Assembly (NCBI RefSeq): GCF_900156255.1
Contig: NZ_FTMK01000006.1
Span: 98,279 to 162,278 of the forward strand
Length of the DNA: 64,000 bases
Source of the DNA: Paracoccus thiocyanatus
GTDB lineage: Bacteria; Pseudomonadota; Alphaproteobacteria; Rhodobacterales; Rhodobacteraceae
Reading direction: 5' to 3'
Shown here: one piece after another, positions 1 to 18,377 of the stretch
How positions within the stretch are numbered: position 1 is the stretch's first letter
Layout of the letters: each line of letters begins with the position of its first letter
Notes under the pieces: model-generated
What the model saw: only the letters and a program-made list of their open reading frames with translations
Database searches by the model: none
What the model was told of the DNA's origin: nothing
Position numbers and translations under genes: made by a program

Positions 1-159
1 TCCCGCCCTTTGCCAGCCCAATCCGACCGAAGCGATCTTGCGCGCCCGCCAATTTCGATGCAAGAGCGGCGCATCCCCGCCGCTGACCGCAATGCCCCCC
101 TGTTCCGGGCCTGAAAAATAGTTTAACGCTGAACCATCTTCACAGCAGAGGGTCTGGCC
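1..159. other. Upstream flank of maeB, no gene seen
   Basis: No convincing coding frame is visible on either strand. The last bases before maeB carry an AGAGGG ribosome-binding site. An A/T-rich patch around 112-128 could belong to a promoter, but I cannot place hexamers with confidence. A gene may start or end just outside the window. Confidence 0.4.
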
Positions 160-2439
160 ATGGACGAACGCAGGCAGGACAACACCCGGCAGGCGGCACT
201 GGATTACCACGAATTCCCCCGGCCCGGAAAGCTGGAGGTGCGCGCGACCAAGCCGCTTGCCAATGGCCGCGACCTGAGCCGCGCCTATTCGCCCGGAGTC
301 GCCGAAGCCTGCCTGGAGATCAGGGCCGATCCAGCCGCCGCCGCCCGCTATACCACCCGCGGCAACCTGGTCGCCGTCGTCTCGAACGGCACCGCCGTCC
401 TGGGCCTGGGCAATATCGGCGCCCTCGCCTCGAAGCCGGTGATGGAGGGCAAGGCGGTCCTGTTCAAGAAATTCGCCGATATCGACTGTTTCGACATCGA
501 ACTGAACGAATCCGACCCCGAAAGGCTGGCCCAGATCGTCTGCGCGCTGGAACCGACCTTTGGCGCGATCAACCTGGAAGACATCAAGGCCCCGGAATGC
601 TTCATCGTCGAGAAGCTGTGCCGCGAGCGCATGAACATCCCGGTCTTTCACGACGACCAGCACGGCACCGCCATCGTCGTCGGCGCCGCCGCGACCAACG
701 CCTTGCATATCGCCGGCAAGCGGTTTCAGGACATCAAGGTGGTCTCGACCGGCGGCGGCGCGGCCGGTATCGCCTGCCTCAACATGCTGCTGAAGCTGGG
801 CGTCAGGCGCGAGAATGTCTGGCTTTGCGACATCGCCGGCCTGGTCCATCAGGGCCGGACCGAAGAAATGACCCCGCAAAAGGCGGAATACGCGCAAAAG
901 ACCGACCTGCGGACGCTGGACCAGGTGATCGAGGGCGCGGACCTGTTCCTGGGCCTGTCCGGTCCCGGCGTGCTGAAGCCCGAGATGGTGGCGCGGATGG
1001 CCGCGCGACCGATCATCTTTGCGCTGGCGAACCCCACGCCCGAGATCCTGCCCGAGGACGCCCGCGCCGTCGCCCCCGATGCGATCATCGCCACCGGCCG
1101 CAGCGATTACCCCAACCAGGTCAACAACGTCCTGTGCTTTCCCTTCATCTTCCGCGGCGCGCTGGACGTGGGCGCGACCACGATCAATGACGAGATGCAG
1201 CTGGCCTGCATCGAAGGCATCGCCGCGCTGGCCCGCGCCACCACCAGCGCCGAAGCCGCCATGGCCTATCGCAGCGAGACGCTGACCTTCGGGCCCGACT
1301 ACCTGATCCCCAAGCCCTTTGACCCGCGGCTGATCGGCGTGGTCTCGACCGCCGTGGCCCGCGCCGCGATGGAGACCGGCGTCGCCACAAGGCCGCTGGA
1401 GGATGTGGCGGCCTACAAGCGCAAGCTGGACGGCTCGGTCTTCCGCTCGGCCTTGATCATGCGCCCGGTGTTCGAGGCGGCCGCGACCGCCAACCGCCGC
1501 ATCGTCTTTGCCGAGGGCGAGGATGAACGGGTGCTGCGCGCCGCCAATGCCATGCTGGAGGAAACCACCGACGCGCCGATCCTGATCGGCCGCCCCGAGG
1601 TGATCGAGATGCGCGCCGAACGCGCCGGCCTGCCGATCCGGCCCGGCCGCGACTTCGAGATCGTGAACCCCGAAAACGATCCGCGCTATCGCGACTATTG
1701 GGGCACCTATCACGAATTGATGGCCCGGCGCGGCGCGACGCCCGACATCGCCCGCGCCATCATGCGCACCAACACCACCGCCATCGGCGCCGTCATGGTC
1801 CACCGGGCCGAGGCGGACAGCCTGATCTGCGGCACCTTCGGGCAATATAGCTGGCACCTTAACTATGTCAGCCAGGTTCTGGCCCGCGGCGGGCTGCGTC
1901 CGCATGGCGCGCTGTCGCTGATGATCCTGGAAGACGGGCCGCTGTTCATCGCCGACACCCAGGTCAACCACTCGCCCACCCCCGAACAGGTGGCCGAGGC
2001 CGCCATCGGCGCCGCCCGCCATGTCCGCCGCTTTGGCATCACCCCCAAGGTGGCGCTGTGCAGCCATTCGCAATTCGGCAATCTGGATACCGATTCGGGG
2101 CGCAAGATGCGCGCGGCGATCGAAATCCTGCACGCGCGCGGCGTCGACTTCATCTTCGATGGCGAAATGCATGTGGACTCGGCCCTGGACCCGGCGATCC
2201 GCGAACGGCTGCTGCCGCATTCGCGCATCGAAGGCGCGGCGAACGTGCTGGTCTTTTCCGGCACCGACTCGGCCTCGGGGGTCAGGAACGCGCTGAAGCT
2301 CAAGGCCAACGGGCTGGAGGTGGGGCCGATCCTGATGGGCATGGGCAACCGCGCCCATATCGTCACCCCCTCGATCACCACGCGGGGGCTGCTCAACATG
2401 AGCGCCATCGCCGGCACCCCGGTCGATCATTACAAATAG
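160..2439 (+). CDS. maeB: NADP-dependent malic enzyme with C-terminal phosphotransacetylase-like domain
   Basis: Oxidatively decarboxylates malate to pyruvate with reduction of NADP, in the cytosol. At 759 aa it has the length of the large MaeB-type hybrid enzymes. The N-terminal malic domain covers about residues 20-155 and includes SRAYSPGVA and [10 protein letters not shown]. The Rossmann domain (about 165-405) includes GGGAAGIA. From about residue 430 to the end is a phosphate acetyltransferase-like domain, which in this family is usually regulatory rather than catalytic. The start is supported by an AGAGGG ribosome-binding site. A clear intrinsic terminator follows, so it is probably transcribed alone. 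With prpE downstream it fits conversion of propionate-derived C4 acids to pyruvate; that link is inferred from position. Confidence 0.95.
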   Translation: MDERRQDNTRQAALDYHEFPRPGKLEVRATKPLANGRDLSRAYSPGVAEACLEIRADPAAAARYTTRGNLVAVVSNGTAVLGLGNIGALASKPVMEGKAVLFKKFADIDCFDIELNESDPERLAQIVCALEPTFGAINLEDIKAPECFIVEKLCRERMNIPVFHDDQHGTAIVVGAAATNALHIAGKRFQDIKVVSTGGGAAGIACLNMLLKLGVRRENVWLCDIAGLVHQGRTEEMTPQKAEYAQKTDLRTLDQVIEGADLFLGLSGPGVLKPEMVARMAARPIIFALANPTPEILPEDARAVAPDAIIATGRSDYPNQVNNVLCFPFIFRGALDVGATTINDEMQLACIEGIAALARATTSAEAAMAYRSETLTFGPDYLIPKPFDPRLIGVVSTAVARAAMETGVATRPLEDVAAYKRKLDGSVFRSALIMRPVFEAAATANRRIVFAEGEDERVLRAANAMLEETTDAPILIGRPEVIEMRAERAGLPIRPGRDFEIVNPENDPRYRDYWGTYHELMARRGATPDIARAIMRTNTTAIGAVMVHRAEADSLICGTFGQYSWHLNYVSQVLARGGLRPHGALSLMILEDGPLFIADTQVNHSPTPEQVAEAAIGAARHVRRFGITPKVALCSHSQFGNLDTDSGRKMRAAIEILHARGVDFIFDGEMHVDSALDPAIRERLLPHSRIEGAANVLVFSGTDSASGVRNALKLKANGLEVGPILMGMGNRAHIVTPSITTRGLLNMSAIAGTPVDHYK

Positions 2440-2470
2440 CCGGCGCCGCCGGTGATTCGGCCCCGGCATC

Positions 2471-2507
2471 CCCTCGGCCTTGATTTTGCAAAAGGCCGGG
2501 GGCTTTT
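2471..2507 (+). terminator. Intrinsic terminator of maeB
   Basis: The arms CCCTCGGCCTT (2471-2481) and AAGGCCGGGGG (2492-2502) form an 11-bp stem with one T-G wobble, followed by CTTTT. The loop contains most of a TTTTGCAAAA palindrome, so the same DNA could serve as a protein-binding site. Confidence 0.75.
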
Positions 2508-2572
2508 CAGCTTGCCGCAAAGATCGGCGTCCTTTGCAAAAAGATCGCGGATCCGGGAGCAGATTCTGCAAA
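2484..2572 (+). promoter_or_regulatory. Cluster of TTTGCAAA palindromes upstream of prpE
   Basis: TTTTGCAAAA lies at 2484-2493, TTTGCAAA at 2533-2540 and a one-mismatch copy TTCTGCAAA at 2564-2572. The second and third are about 32 bp apart, roughly three helical turns. TTTGCAAA is the half-site described for short-chain fatty acyl-CoA regulators (RamB/PccR/ScfR type) that control propionate and acetate genes. Its presence ahead of propionyl-CoA synthetase suggests such control. The spacing differs from the TTTGCAAA-N4-TTTGCAAA arrangement I recall for PccR. Confidence 0.5.
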
Positions 2573-2672
2573 ACTTTCTGTCGCACCCGTGAACTGTGGG
2601 CGTTAACATCCTTGCGCGCCGGCCGCGGGCGCGCATAACTCCGCGCAATCCATCCGGGGAGGAAGTTGTTTC

Positions 2673-4577
2673 ATGGGATATCGTGAGGTCTATTCCGCCT
2701 GGCAGGCAGATCCTGAAGGGTTCTGGATGCAGGCCGCCCAGGCCATCGACTGGCAGCGCCAGCCCTCAAAGGCGCTGTTCGACGACAAGGCGCCGATCTA
2801 CGAATGGTTTTCGGACGGGCTGGTCAACACCTGCTGGAACGCGGTGGACCGCCATGTGCTGGCCGGGCGCGGCGACCAGATCGCCATCATGCACGAAAGC
2901 CCGATCACCCATGCCACCAAGGGCATTACCTACAAGCAGTTGCAGGACCGTGTCGCCTCGCTGGCCGGGGCGCTGCGGATGCGCGGCGTCGAAAAGGGCG
3001 ACCGCGTCATCATCTATATGCCGATGATCCCCGAGGCGCTGGAGGCGATGCTGGCCTGCGCGCGGCTGGGCGCCATCCATTCGGTCGTCTTCGGCGGCTT
3101 TGCGGCGAACGAACTGGCGGTGCGCATCGACGATTGCCAGCCCAAGGCGATCATCGCCGCCTCTTGCGGGCTGGAGCCGAACCGCGTCGTGCATTACAAG
3201 CCGCTTCTGGACGCCGCCATCGACATGGCCCAGCACAAGCCCGAGTTCTGCGTGATCTTCCAGCGCGAGCAAGAGGTCGCCAAGCTGGTCGAGGGCCGCG
3301 ACTTCAGTTGGCACGGCTTCCAATACGGCGTGAAGCCCGCCGAATGTGTCCCGGTCGAGGGCAACCATCCAGCCTATATCCTTTACACCTCGGGCACGAC
3401 CGGCCAGCCCAAGGGCGTGGTGCGCCATACCGCCGGCCACCTGGTGGCGCTGCAATGGTCGATGACCAATATCTACAACATCGCGGCCGGCGACCGCTTC
3501 TGGGCCGCCTCGGACGTGGGCTGGGTCGTCGGGCACAGCTATATCTGCTACGGGCCGCTGATCGCCGGCGCCACCACCGTGGTGTTCGAGGGCAAGCCGG
3601 TCGGCACCCCGCATCCGGGCGTGTTCTGGCGCATCATCCAGAACCACCGCATCAAGAGCTTCTTCACCGCCCCCACCGCCCTGCGCGCCATCCGCCGCGA
3701 GGATCCCGACGGCGAATGGATCCGGCGCTACAAGCTGCACGACCTGCAAGCGCTGTTCCTGGCCGGTGAGCGCGCCGACCCCGACACGGTGAAATGGGCG
3801 CAAGAGCATCTGGGCGTGCCGGTGGTCGATCACTGGTGGCAGACCGAGACCGGCTGGGCCATCGCCGCCAATCCCATCGGCATCGAGACGCTGCCGACCA
3901 AGCTGGGCAGCCCCTCGGTCCCGATGCCCGGCTATGACGTGCAGGTGCTGGACGAGGCCGGCCACCCGGTGCCCGCGGGCACGCTGGGCGCCATCGCGGT
4001 CAAGCTGCCGCTGCCGCCCGGCACGCTGCCGGGGCTGTGGAATGCCGAAGACCGCTTTCGCAAATCCTATCTCGACCATTTCCCCGGCTATTACGAAACC
4101 GGCGATGCCGGCTATATCGACGATGACGGCTATCTCTACATCATGGCCCGCACGGACGACGTCATCAACGTCGCCGGCCACCGGCTGTCGACCGGCGCGA
4201 TGGAGGAAGTGCTGGCCAGCCACCCGGCCGTCGCCGAATGCGCGGTCATCGGCGTCGCGGACAGCCTGAAGGGCCAGTCCCCGGTTGGGTTCCTGTGCCT
4301 GAAGGCCGGCGTGACCACCCCCCACGACCAGGTGGTGCGCGAGGTGGTCAAGCTGGTGCGCGACAAGATCGGCCCGGTCGCCGCCTTCAAATCGGCCTGC
4401 GTGGTCGACCGGCTGCCCAAGACCCGGTCGGGCAAGATCCTGCGCGCCACCATGGCCAAGATCGCCGATGGCGAGCCCTTCAAGGCCCCCGCCACCATCG
4501 ACGACCCGGCGATCCTGGACGAGATCCGCGAGGCACTGGCCGGGATCGGCTATCCCGAAGCCGCCAAGGCGGGCTAG
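2673..4577 (+). CDS. prpE: Propionyl-CoA synthetase (propionate-CoA ligase)
   Basis: Activates propionate with ATP and CoA to propionyl-CoA through an acyl-adenylate. The 634 aa are typical for PrpE of Rhodobacterales. An N-terminal acetyl-CoA synthetase-type cap is followed by the ATP-binding loop YTSGTTGQPKGVV, then WWQTETGW and YYETGDAGY, and the C-terminal PKTRSGKILR with the catalytic lysine, which is reversibly acylated in homologues. A GGGAGG-like ribosome-binding site (CGGGGAGGAAG) lies before the ATG. It is monocistronic: maeB ends in its own terminator upstream and a hairpin follows at 4631. The upstream TTTGCAAA sites suggest acyl-CoA-responsive control. Acetyl-CoA synthetase is less likely given the resemblance of the N-terminus to PrpE. 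Confidence 0.9.
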   Translation: MGYREVYSAWQADPEGFWMQAAQAIDWQRQPSKALFDDKAPIYEWFSDGLVNTCWNAVDRHVLAGRGDQIAIMHESPITHATKGITYKQLQDRVASLAGALRMRGVEKGDRVIIYMPMIPEALEAMLACARLGAIHSVVFGGFAANELAVRIDDCQPKAIIAASCGLEPNRVVHYKPLLDAAIDMAQHKPEFCVIFQREQEVAKLVEGRDFSWHGFQYGVKPAECVPVEGNHPAYILYTSGTTGQPKGVVRHTAGHLVALQWSMTNIYNIAAGDRFWAASDVGWVVGHSYICYGPLIAGATTVVFEGKPVGTPHPGVFWRIIQNHRIKSFFTAPTALRAIRREDPDGEWIRRYKLHDLQALFLAGERADPDTVKWAQEHLGVPVVDHWWQTETGWAIAANPIGIETLPTKLGSPSVPMPGYDVQVLDEAGHPVPAGTLGAIAVKLPLPPGTLPGLWNAEDRFRKSYLDHFPGYYETGDAGYIDDDGYLYIMARTDDVINVAGHRLSTGAMEEVLASHPAVAECAVIGVADSLKGQSPVGFLCLKAGVTTPHDQVVREVVKLVRDKIGPVAAFKSACVVDRLPKTRSGKILRATMAKIADGEPFKAPATIDDPAILDEIREALAGIGYPEAAKAG

Positions 4578-4603
4578 GCCCCGCCCGGCGGCAGCCGTCG
4601 CAT

Positions 4604-4628
4604 GGGTATTTGGGAAACGGAGAAAGAC
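4604..4628 (+). repeat. Degenerate copy of the dispersed ATATTT/ACGAAAGA motif
   Basis: GGGTATTTGGGAAACGGAG followed by AAAGA resembles, with several mismatches, the inverted form of the motif at 4661-4690. The two lie on either side of the hairpin at 4631-4658, so the site reads as a loose inverted pair. Confidence 0.4.
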
Positions 4629-4630
4629 CG

Positions 4631-4662
4631 CAGGCGGCGCCCCATCCGGCACCGCCTGTTTT
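4631..4662 (+). terminator. Intrinsic terminator of prpE, possibly bidirectional
   Basis: The arms CAGGCGGCGCC (4631-4641) and GGCACCGCCTG (4648-4658) pair with one mismatch around a 6-base loop, then TTTT and the T-rich repeat motif follow. prpE and the minus-strand aroA converge here. On the minus strand the stem is followed by CGGTCTTTCTC, which may also terminate. Confidence 0.8.
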
Positions 4663-4690
4663 CTTTCGTGCGGAAATATCCTCGGGGGTT
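4661..4690 (-). repeat. Dispersed intergenic motif, copy 1
   Basis: TTCTTTCGTGCGGAAATATC followed by CTCGGGGGTT. It shares CTTTCGTG and AAATATCC with copies at 36439, 36594, 47426 and 53700. It begins within the T tail of the prpE terminator. Confidence 0.7.
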
Positions 4691-4692
4691 GG

Positions 4693-4725
4693 CCATTGGT
4701 CCGCCATCGGTCCGAGGACCAATGG
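4693..4725. repeat. Perfect inverted repeat between prpE and aroA
   Basis: CCATTGGTCC (4693-4702) and GGACCAATGG (4716-4725) are exact inverted repeats 13 bases apart. A smaller GGTCC-GA-GGACC hairpin is nested at 4709-4720. It lies just past the aroA stop and may form part of the end signal for the nuo-aroA unit. Confidence 0.5.
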
Positions 4726-4758
4726 ACAACGGGGCAGACAGCCCCCGGCCGCGACGGA

Positions 4759-6090
4759 TCAGTCGATCCGGGCGCCCAAGCCCCGCATCAGCGGCAGGAA
4801 ATCCGGGAAAGAGGTGGCGATCGGGCCGCCGTCATCCACCGTGACCGGCTGCTGCGCGGCGAGGCCCGCGACCAGGAAGGACATGGCGATGCGGTGGTCC
4901 AGATGCGTGGCGCAGGTGGCGCCGCCCGTCAGACCGCCCTTGCCGTGGACGGTCATGGTATCGGGGGTGGTTTCGACCGCCGCGCCATTGGCGACCAGGC
5001 CGGTGGCCATGGCCTCGATCCGGTCGCTTTCCTTGACGCGGAGTTCGTGGACGCCCTGCATGACGGTCGTGCCTTCGGCAAAGCAGGCGATGACCGAAAG
5101 GATCGGGAATTCGTCGATCATGCTGGCGGCGCGTTCCGGCGGCACGGTCACGCCCTTAAGCGGGCCGTGGCGGACGACCAGGTCGGCGACCGGCTCGCCG
5201 CCCTCTTCGCGCTGGTTCTCGAAGCGGATATCGGCGCCCATTTCCAGCAGCGTGACGTAAAGCCCGTCGCGGGTCGGGTTGCGGCTGACGCCGGGCACGC
5301 GGATCTCTGATCCCGGCACGATCAGCGCCGCCGCCACCGGAAAGGCGGCGCTCGACGGATCGCGCGGCACCGCCACCGGCTGCGGCTTCAGTTCCGGCCG
5401 GCCTTGCAGGGTAATGACCTGGCCCTCGTCCGTCGTCTCGGTGCGGATGCTGGCGCCAAAGCCCGCGAGCATACGTTCGGTGTGGTCGCGGGTCGGTTCG
5501 GATTCGATCACCACGGTTTCGCCCGGCGCGTTCAGGCCCGCCAGCAGCACCGCCGACTTGATCTGGGCGCTGGCGACCGGGGTCTTGTAGCGCACCGGCA
5601 GCGGGTCGGCCGCACCCTGGATGGTCAGGGGCAGGCGCTTGCCCTCGCGCGCCGTCACCTGGGCGCCGAACAGCTCCAGCGGGTCGGTGACGCGGCCCAT
5701 CGGGCGGCCGCACAGGCTGGCATCGCCGGTAAAGGTGGCAGAGATCGCCGTCGTCGCCATGGCGCCCATGATCAGCCGCACCCCGGTGCCGGAATTGCCG
5801 CAGTCGATCACGCCTTGGGGCTCGGCGAAGCCACCGACGCCGACGCCCGTCACCCGCCATTCCCCCTCGCCCAGGCGCTCGACCTGTGCGCCAAAGGCCC
5901 GCATCGCCGCGGCCGTGTCCAGCACGTCCTGGCCCTCCAGCAGGCCGGTGATCCGGGTCTCGCCCACCGCAAGCGCGCCCAGGATCAGCGCGCGGTGGCT
6001 GATCGACTTGTCGCCCGGCACCTTGGCCTCGCCGGTCAGGGGACCCGAGCGGCGGGCGGTCATCGGCAGCGGTTCGGCGGAATGTGACAT
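4759..6090 (-). CDS. aroA: 3-phosphoshikimate 1-carboxyvinyltransferase (EPSP synthase, class II)
   Basis: Condenses phosphoenolpyruvate with shikimate 3-phosphate in the shikimate pathway. The protein is 443 aa. It shows [14 protein letters not shown] (25-38), [34 protein letters not shown] and [11 protein letters not shown]. Overall it resembles the class II (Agrobacterium CP4-like) enzymes, but the active-site loop reads CGNSGTGVR with Gly101 where CP4 has Ala100. The start was set at MSHSAEPLP because homology begins there; an in-frame start at 6147 lacks support. It is the last gene of the minus-strand run, 77 bases after trmB, so it may be read from upstream or from its own promoter. 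Confidence 0.93.
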   Translation of the reverse strand: MSHSAEPLPMTARRSGPLTGEAKVPGDKSISHRALILGALAVGETRITGLLEGQDVLDTAAAMRAFGAQVERLGEGEWRVTGVGVGGFAEPQGVIDCGNSGTGVRLIMGAMATTAISATFTGDASLCGRPMGRVTDPLELFGAQVTAREGKRLPLTIQGAADPLPVRYKTPVASAQIKSAVLLAGLNAPGETVVIESEPTRDHTERMLAGFGASIRTETTDEGQVITLQGRPELKPQPVAVPRDPSSAAFPVAAALIVPGSEIRVPGVSRNPTRDGLYVTLLEMGADIRFENQREEGGEPVADLVVRHGPLKGVTVPPERAASMIDEFPILSVIACFAEGTTVMQGVHELRVKESDRIEAMATGLVANGAAVETTPDTMTVHGKGGLTGGATCATHLDHRIAMSFLVAGLAAQQPVTVDDGGPIATSFPDFLPLMRGLGARID

Positions 6091-6167
6091 GAAGGCCCCC
6101 TGATGCGTGTCGCGCAAGGTGATAGCGGTCACGGGCGGGGGTTGCAATCGGGGCCGGCGCGCCCCGG

Positions 6168-6869
6168 TCAGCCCTGGCGGCGGAAGGTGACGTAATGCGG
6201 CGCCCGGCCCTCGCGCAGGGCCTTTTGCTCATAGCGGGTGCTGGGCCAGTCGTCCCAGGGCTCCGGCCCCTCGGCGACCAGGTCGAAGCCGGCCGGCGGC
6301 ACCTCTTCCAGCGTCTGGCGGACGTAATCGGGAATGTCGGTGGCGACGCGGAACTCGGCCCCCGGCCGCATGACGCGGGCCAGCGGGACCAGGTGTTCCG
6401 GCGTGACGAAGCGCCGGCGATGGTGGCGCGCCTTGGGCCAGGGGTCGGGATAGTTCAGGAAGGCGCGGCTGATCGAAGCATCCGGCAGCACATCCATCAG
6501 GTCGCGCGCATCGCCGGGATGCACGCTCACATTCGTCACCCCAGCGGCGCGGATCTTGCCCAGCAGCATGGCGACGCCGTTGATAAAGGGCTCGCAGCCG
6601 ATGATGCCGATCTGCGGATGGCGGGCGGCCATGTGGACCATATGCTCGCCGCCGCCGAAGCCGACCTCCAGCCAGACCGGGCGGCCGTCGCCGAAGATCG
6701 CCGCCGGGTCGATGGGCTTGCGCTCGGGGTTGTCCTGGACGGTGATGCCGCGCGGGCGCAGGCTGCCCAGATCCTCGGACAGGTAGCCCTTTTGGCTTTG
6801 GCGCAGGGTCTTGCCATGGCGGCGGCCATAGAAGTTGCGGCGCGGCGGGGTCGGGTCGAATTCGCTCAT
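6168..6869 (-). CDS. trmB: tRNA (guanine-N7-)-methyltransferase
   Basis: Transfers a methyl group from S-adenosylmethionine to N7 of G46 in the tRNA variable loop. The 233 aa carry the SAM-binding motif [10 protein letters not shown], then [10 protein letters not shown] and the TrmB signature [15 protein letters not shown] near the middle. The N-terminus [20 protein letters not shown] is typical of alphaproteobacterial members. It starts 21 bases after rnj and is followed by aroA, so it sits in an RNA-related part of the long minus-strand transcription unit. Confidence 0.93.
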   Translation of the reverse strand: MSEFDPTPPRRNFYGRRHGKTLRQSQKGYLSEDLGSLRPRGITVQDNPERKPIDPAAIFGDGRPVWLEVGFGGGEHMVHMAARHPQIGIIGCEPFINGVAMLLGKIRAAGVTNVSVHPGDARDLMDVLPDASISRAFLNYPDPWPKARHHRRRFVTPEHLVPLARVMRPGAEFRVATDIPDYVRQTLEEVPPAGFDLVAEGPEPWDDWPSTRYEQKALREGRAPHYVTFRRQG

Positions 6870-6890
6870 GCTTGGTTCAGCCGGCCCGCG

Positions 6891-8567
6891 TCACTCGGCG
6901 GCAAGGCGCGAGATGACCACCGTCACCTCGGGCTTCTTGCCGATCTCTTCCATCGAGACCTGGCGGGTGATCTTGCGGATCGCCTCTTCCAGGCGGTCGT
7001 CGTCCATCACCGTGCGATCATCGGCGCGGTCCAGCAGATCGGCCAGTTCACCCTCGATATTGCGGGCCAGCGGCACGCCGGCGCGGCCCAGTTCCGGCAG
7101 GCCGGACAGTTCCACCCAGGCGTCGGGCAGCGGCGTGTCGTCCTCGTCGATGATGACCGAGACCATGGCATGGCCGTTCAGCGCCATGCGGATGCGGTCG
7201 CGCACCACGCCGTCCATGGCGCCGATCAGCCTGGTGCCGTCCAGATAAAGCCGGCCGGTGTCGACCTGGTCCACCACCCGCGGGGTGGGGCCGGTCAGGT
7301 CCAGCATGGTGCCGTTGGTCGCCACCGCGGCGGGGATGCCGCGCGCCTGGGCCAGCTTGGCATGGGCGCGCAGGTGCATGTGTTCGCCATGCATGGGGAT
7401 CACGATCTGCGGCTTCAGCAATTCGTGCACCGCCTCGATGTCCGGGCGGTTGGCATGGCCCGAAACGTGATAGGTGCCGTCGTCCCCGTCATAAAGGTCC
7501 ACGCCCATTTCCGACAGCGCGTTCATGATGCGGATCACCCCGCGTTCATTGCCGGGGATGGTGCGCGAACTGAACAGGAAGCTGTCACCCTCTTTCAGTT
7601 GAAGGCCCAGATAGCGGCCGCGCGACAGTTGCGCGCTGGCGGCGCGGCGTTCGCCCTGGCTGCCGGTGACGATCAGCATCACCTTGTCGCGCGGCAGTTC
7701 CGAGGCTTCTTCGGGGCCGATGAAGGACGGGAAATTGGTCAGGACGCCGGTTTCGACGCCGACCGTCACCATGCGGCGCATGGCACGGCCCAGCAGGCAG
7801 ATCTTGCGCCCGGCGGCCACGCCCGCCTCGGCCAGGGTCTTGAGCCGGGCGATGTTGCTGGCGAATGTCGTCGCCACCACCATCTGCTTCTGCGCCATGA
7901 CGAAATCCAGAAGCGGATTGGCCAGCACCGCCTCGGACCGGCCGGGATGGGGGGAAAAGACATTGGTGGAATCGCAGGTCAGGACCTTGACCCCCTGCCC
8001 CTCATTGGCGATGTCGTGCCACAGGATCGGGTCAAAGGCTTCGCCGACCACCGGCGTGCCGTCCAGCTTGAAATCGCCGGTATGCACGATGCGACCCGCC
8101 GGCGTGTCGATGATCAACGCCGAGCTTTCCGGGATCGAGTGGCTGACCGGCACGAACTGCACCCGGAAGGGACCGGCCGCCACCACCGCGGGGCGCGGCG
8201 CGTGGATATGCAACTGGTCGACGGGCTGGCCCGCCTCTTCCAGCTTCAGCCGGGCCAGCGCGCCGGTGAAGCGGCGGCAATGCACCGGCTTTTGCAGCCT
8301 GGGCCACAGCAGGCCAAGCGCGCCGACGTGATCTTCATGCCCGTGGGTGATGAAGATGGCGTCGATGCGGTCGCGATTGGCTTCCAGCCAGGCGACATCG
8401 GCCATGATCAGGTCGATGCCTGGCGCGGAATCCATGTCGCCGAAGGTCACGCCCAGATCGACAACGATCAGCCTTTCGCGCCCCGGCTGGCCGTAGCCAT
8501 AGACATAGGCGTTCATGCCGATTTCGCCCGCGCCGCCCAGCGGCAGATAAATCAGGCGTTCAGCCAT
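6891..8567 (-). CDS. rnj: Ribonuclease J
   Basis: A metallo-beta-lactamase/beta-CASP endo- and 5'-to-3' exoribonuclease acting in mRNA decay and rRNA maturation. At 558 aa it has the usual length. The zinc-binding HGHEDH is at residues 75-80, followed by later metal motifs (HTGDFK, DSTN) and the beta-CASP region with SGHANRPD and PMHGEHMHLRAH. Its ATG overlaps the coaX stop by 8 bases, which favours translational coupling. The order nuoN-birA-coaX-rnj is, to my knowledge, common in Rhodobacterales. Confidence 0.93.
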   Translation of the reverse strand: MAERLIYLPLGGAGEIGMNAYVYGYGQPGRERLIVVDLGVTFGDMDSAPGIDLIMADVAWLEANRDRIDAIFITHGHEDHVGALGLLWPRLQKPVHCRRFTGALARLKLEEAGQPVDQLHIHAPRPAVVAAGPFRVQFVPVSHSIPESSALIIDTPAGRIVHTGDFKLDGTPVVGEAFDPILWHDIANEGQGVKVLTCDSTNVFSPHPGRSEAVLANPLLDFVMAQKQMVVATTFASNIARLKTLAEAGVAAGRKICLLGRAMRRMVTVGVETGVLTNFPSFIGPEEASELPRDKVMLIVTGSQGERRAASAQLSRGRYLGLQLKEGDSFLFSSRTIPGNERGVIRIMNALSEMGVDLYDGDDGTYHVSGHANRPDIEAVHELLKPQIVIPMHGEHMHLRAHAKLAQARGIPAAVATNGTMLDLTGPTPRVVDQVDTGRLYLDGTRLIGAMDGVVRDRIRMALNGHAMVSVIIDEDDTPLPDAWVELSGLPELGRAGVPLARNIEGELADLLDRADDRTVMDDDRLEEAIRKITRQVSMEEIGKKPEVTVVISRLAAE

Positions 8568-9339
8568 TGCCCATCTCCTTGTTGTAATCGTGGATCAGGC
8601 GCAGGCCATGCATGGTCAAATCGTCCTCGATCGCGTCGAACAAATCAAATCCCTGGTCGAACAGCGGCGCCAGCCCGCCCGTAGCTATAACCTTCATCGG
8701 CCGGGCGCGTTCCGCGCGAATCTTGTCGACCACGCCCTGCACCAGTCCGATATAGCCCCAATAGATGCCCGACTGGATGCAGGCCACCGTATTCGTACCG
8801 ATCACCTTGGCCGGCATGGTCACATCGACATGCGGCAGGCTGGCCGCGCCCATATGCAGCGCCTCAAGCGACAGGTTCACGCCGGGCGCGATGACGCCGC
8901 CGACATAGGCGCCGTCGCTGTCCACCACGTCGAAGGTGGTGGCGGTGCCGAAATCCACCACGATCAGGTCCGGCCCGTGCCGGTCATAGGCGCCCAGGGT
9001 GTTCACCAGCCGGTCGGGGCCGACCACGGTGCCGAAATCCACCCGCGGCGCCACCGGCAGCAGGCAGTCGGGCTTGCCCACCACCAGCGGGCGGGTGTCG
9101 AAATAGCGGTTGCACAGCACGCGCAGGTTGAACACCACCCGCGGCGCGGTCGAGCTGATGATGCAGGCGTTAATGTCCAGTTCCAGCTTCTGCAATGAAA
9201 TCAGCGTGGACAGCCAGACGAAATATTCGTCCGCCGTGCGCCGGTGGTCGGTCGAGATGCGCCACAGCCCGACGAATTTCGCGCCGTCCCAGACGGAAAA
9301 GACCGTGTTGGTGTTGCCGGTGTCGATGCAAAGCAGCAT
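8560..9339 (-). CDS. coaX: Type III pantothenate kinase
   Basis: Phosphorylates pantothenate in the first step of coenzyme A synthesis. It belongs to the CoaX (ASKHA fold) family, not CoaA. The 259 aa start with the phosphate-binding IDTGNTNTVF and continue with GPDRLVN (pantothenate site), VVDFGTATTFD and GGVIAPGVNLS. It lies between birA (13 bases) and rnj (8-base overlap). CoaX enzymes are generally insensitive to CoA feedback. Confidence 0.93.
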   Translation of the reverse strand: MLLCIDTGNTNTVFSVWDGAKFVGLWRISTDHRRTADEYFVWLSTLISLQKLELDINACIISSTAPRVVFNLRVLCNRYFDTRPLVVGKPDCLLPVAPRVDFGTVVGPDRLVNTLGAYDRHGPDLIVVDFGTATTFDVVDSDGAYVGGVIAPGVNLSLEALHMGAASLPHVDVTMPAKVIGTNTVACIQSGIYWGYIGLVQGVVDKIRAERARPMKVIATGGLAPLFDQGFDLFDAIEDDLTMHGLRLIHDYNKEMGNG

Positions 9340-9352
9340 GGGGGTTCCGCCT

Positions 9353-15591
<6,239 letters not shown>

Positions 15592-15644
15592 CTACAAGGT
15601 CCGCCGCGCGGCCCCGATGGCTGTCGCGGTCCAGCCTGCCGCGC

Positions 15645-17318
<1,674 letters not shown>

Positions 17319-17321
17319 GAT

Positions 17322-18374
<1,053 letters not shown>

Positions 18375-18377
18375 TCA

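Noticed and set aside
2766..4652. 628-aa minus-strand open frame opposite prpE
   Set aside because: It is antisense to a clear prpE gene, has low-complexity Asp/Arg/Gly/His composition typical of GC-rich shadow frames, and shows no motif.
6195..8684. 829-aa plus-strand frame opposite trmB and rnj
   Set aside because: Antisense to two well-supported genes; His/Arg/Ala-rich composition without any domain signal.
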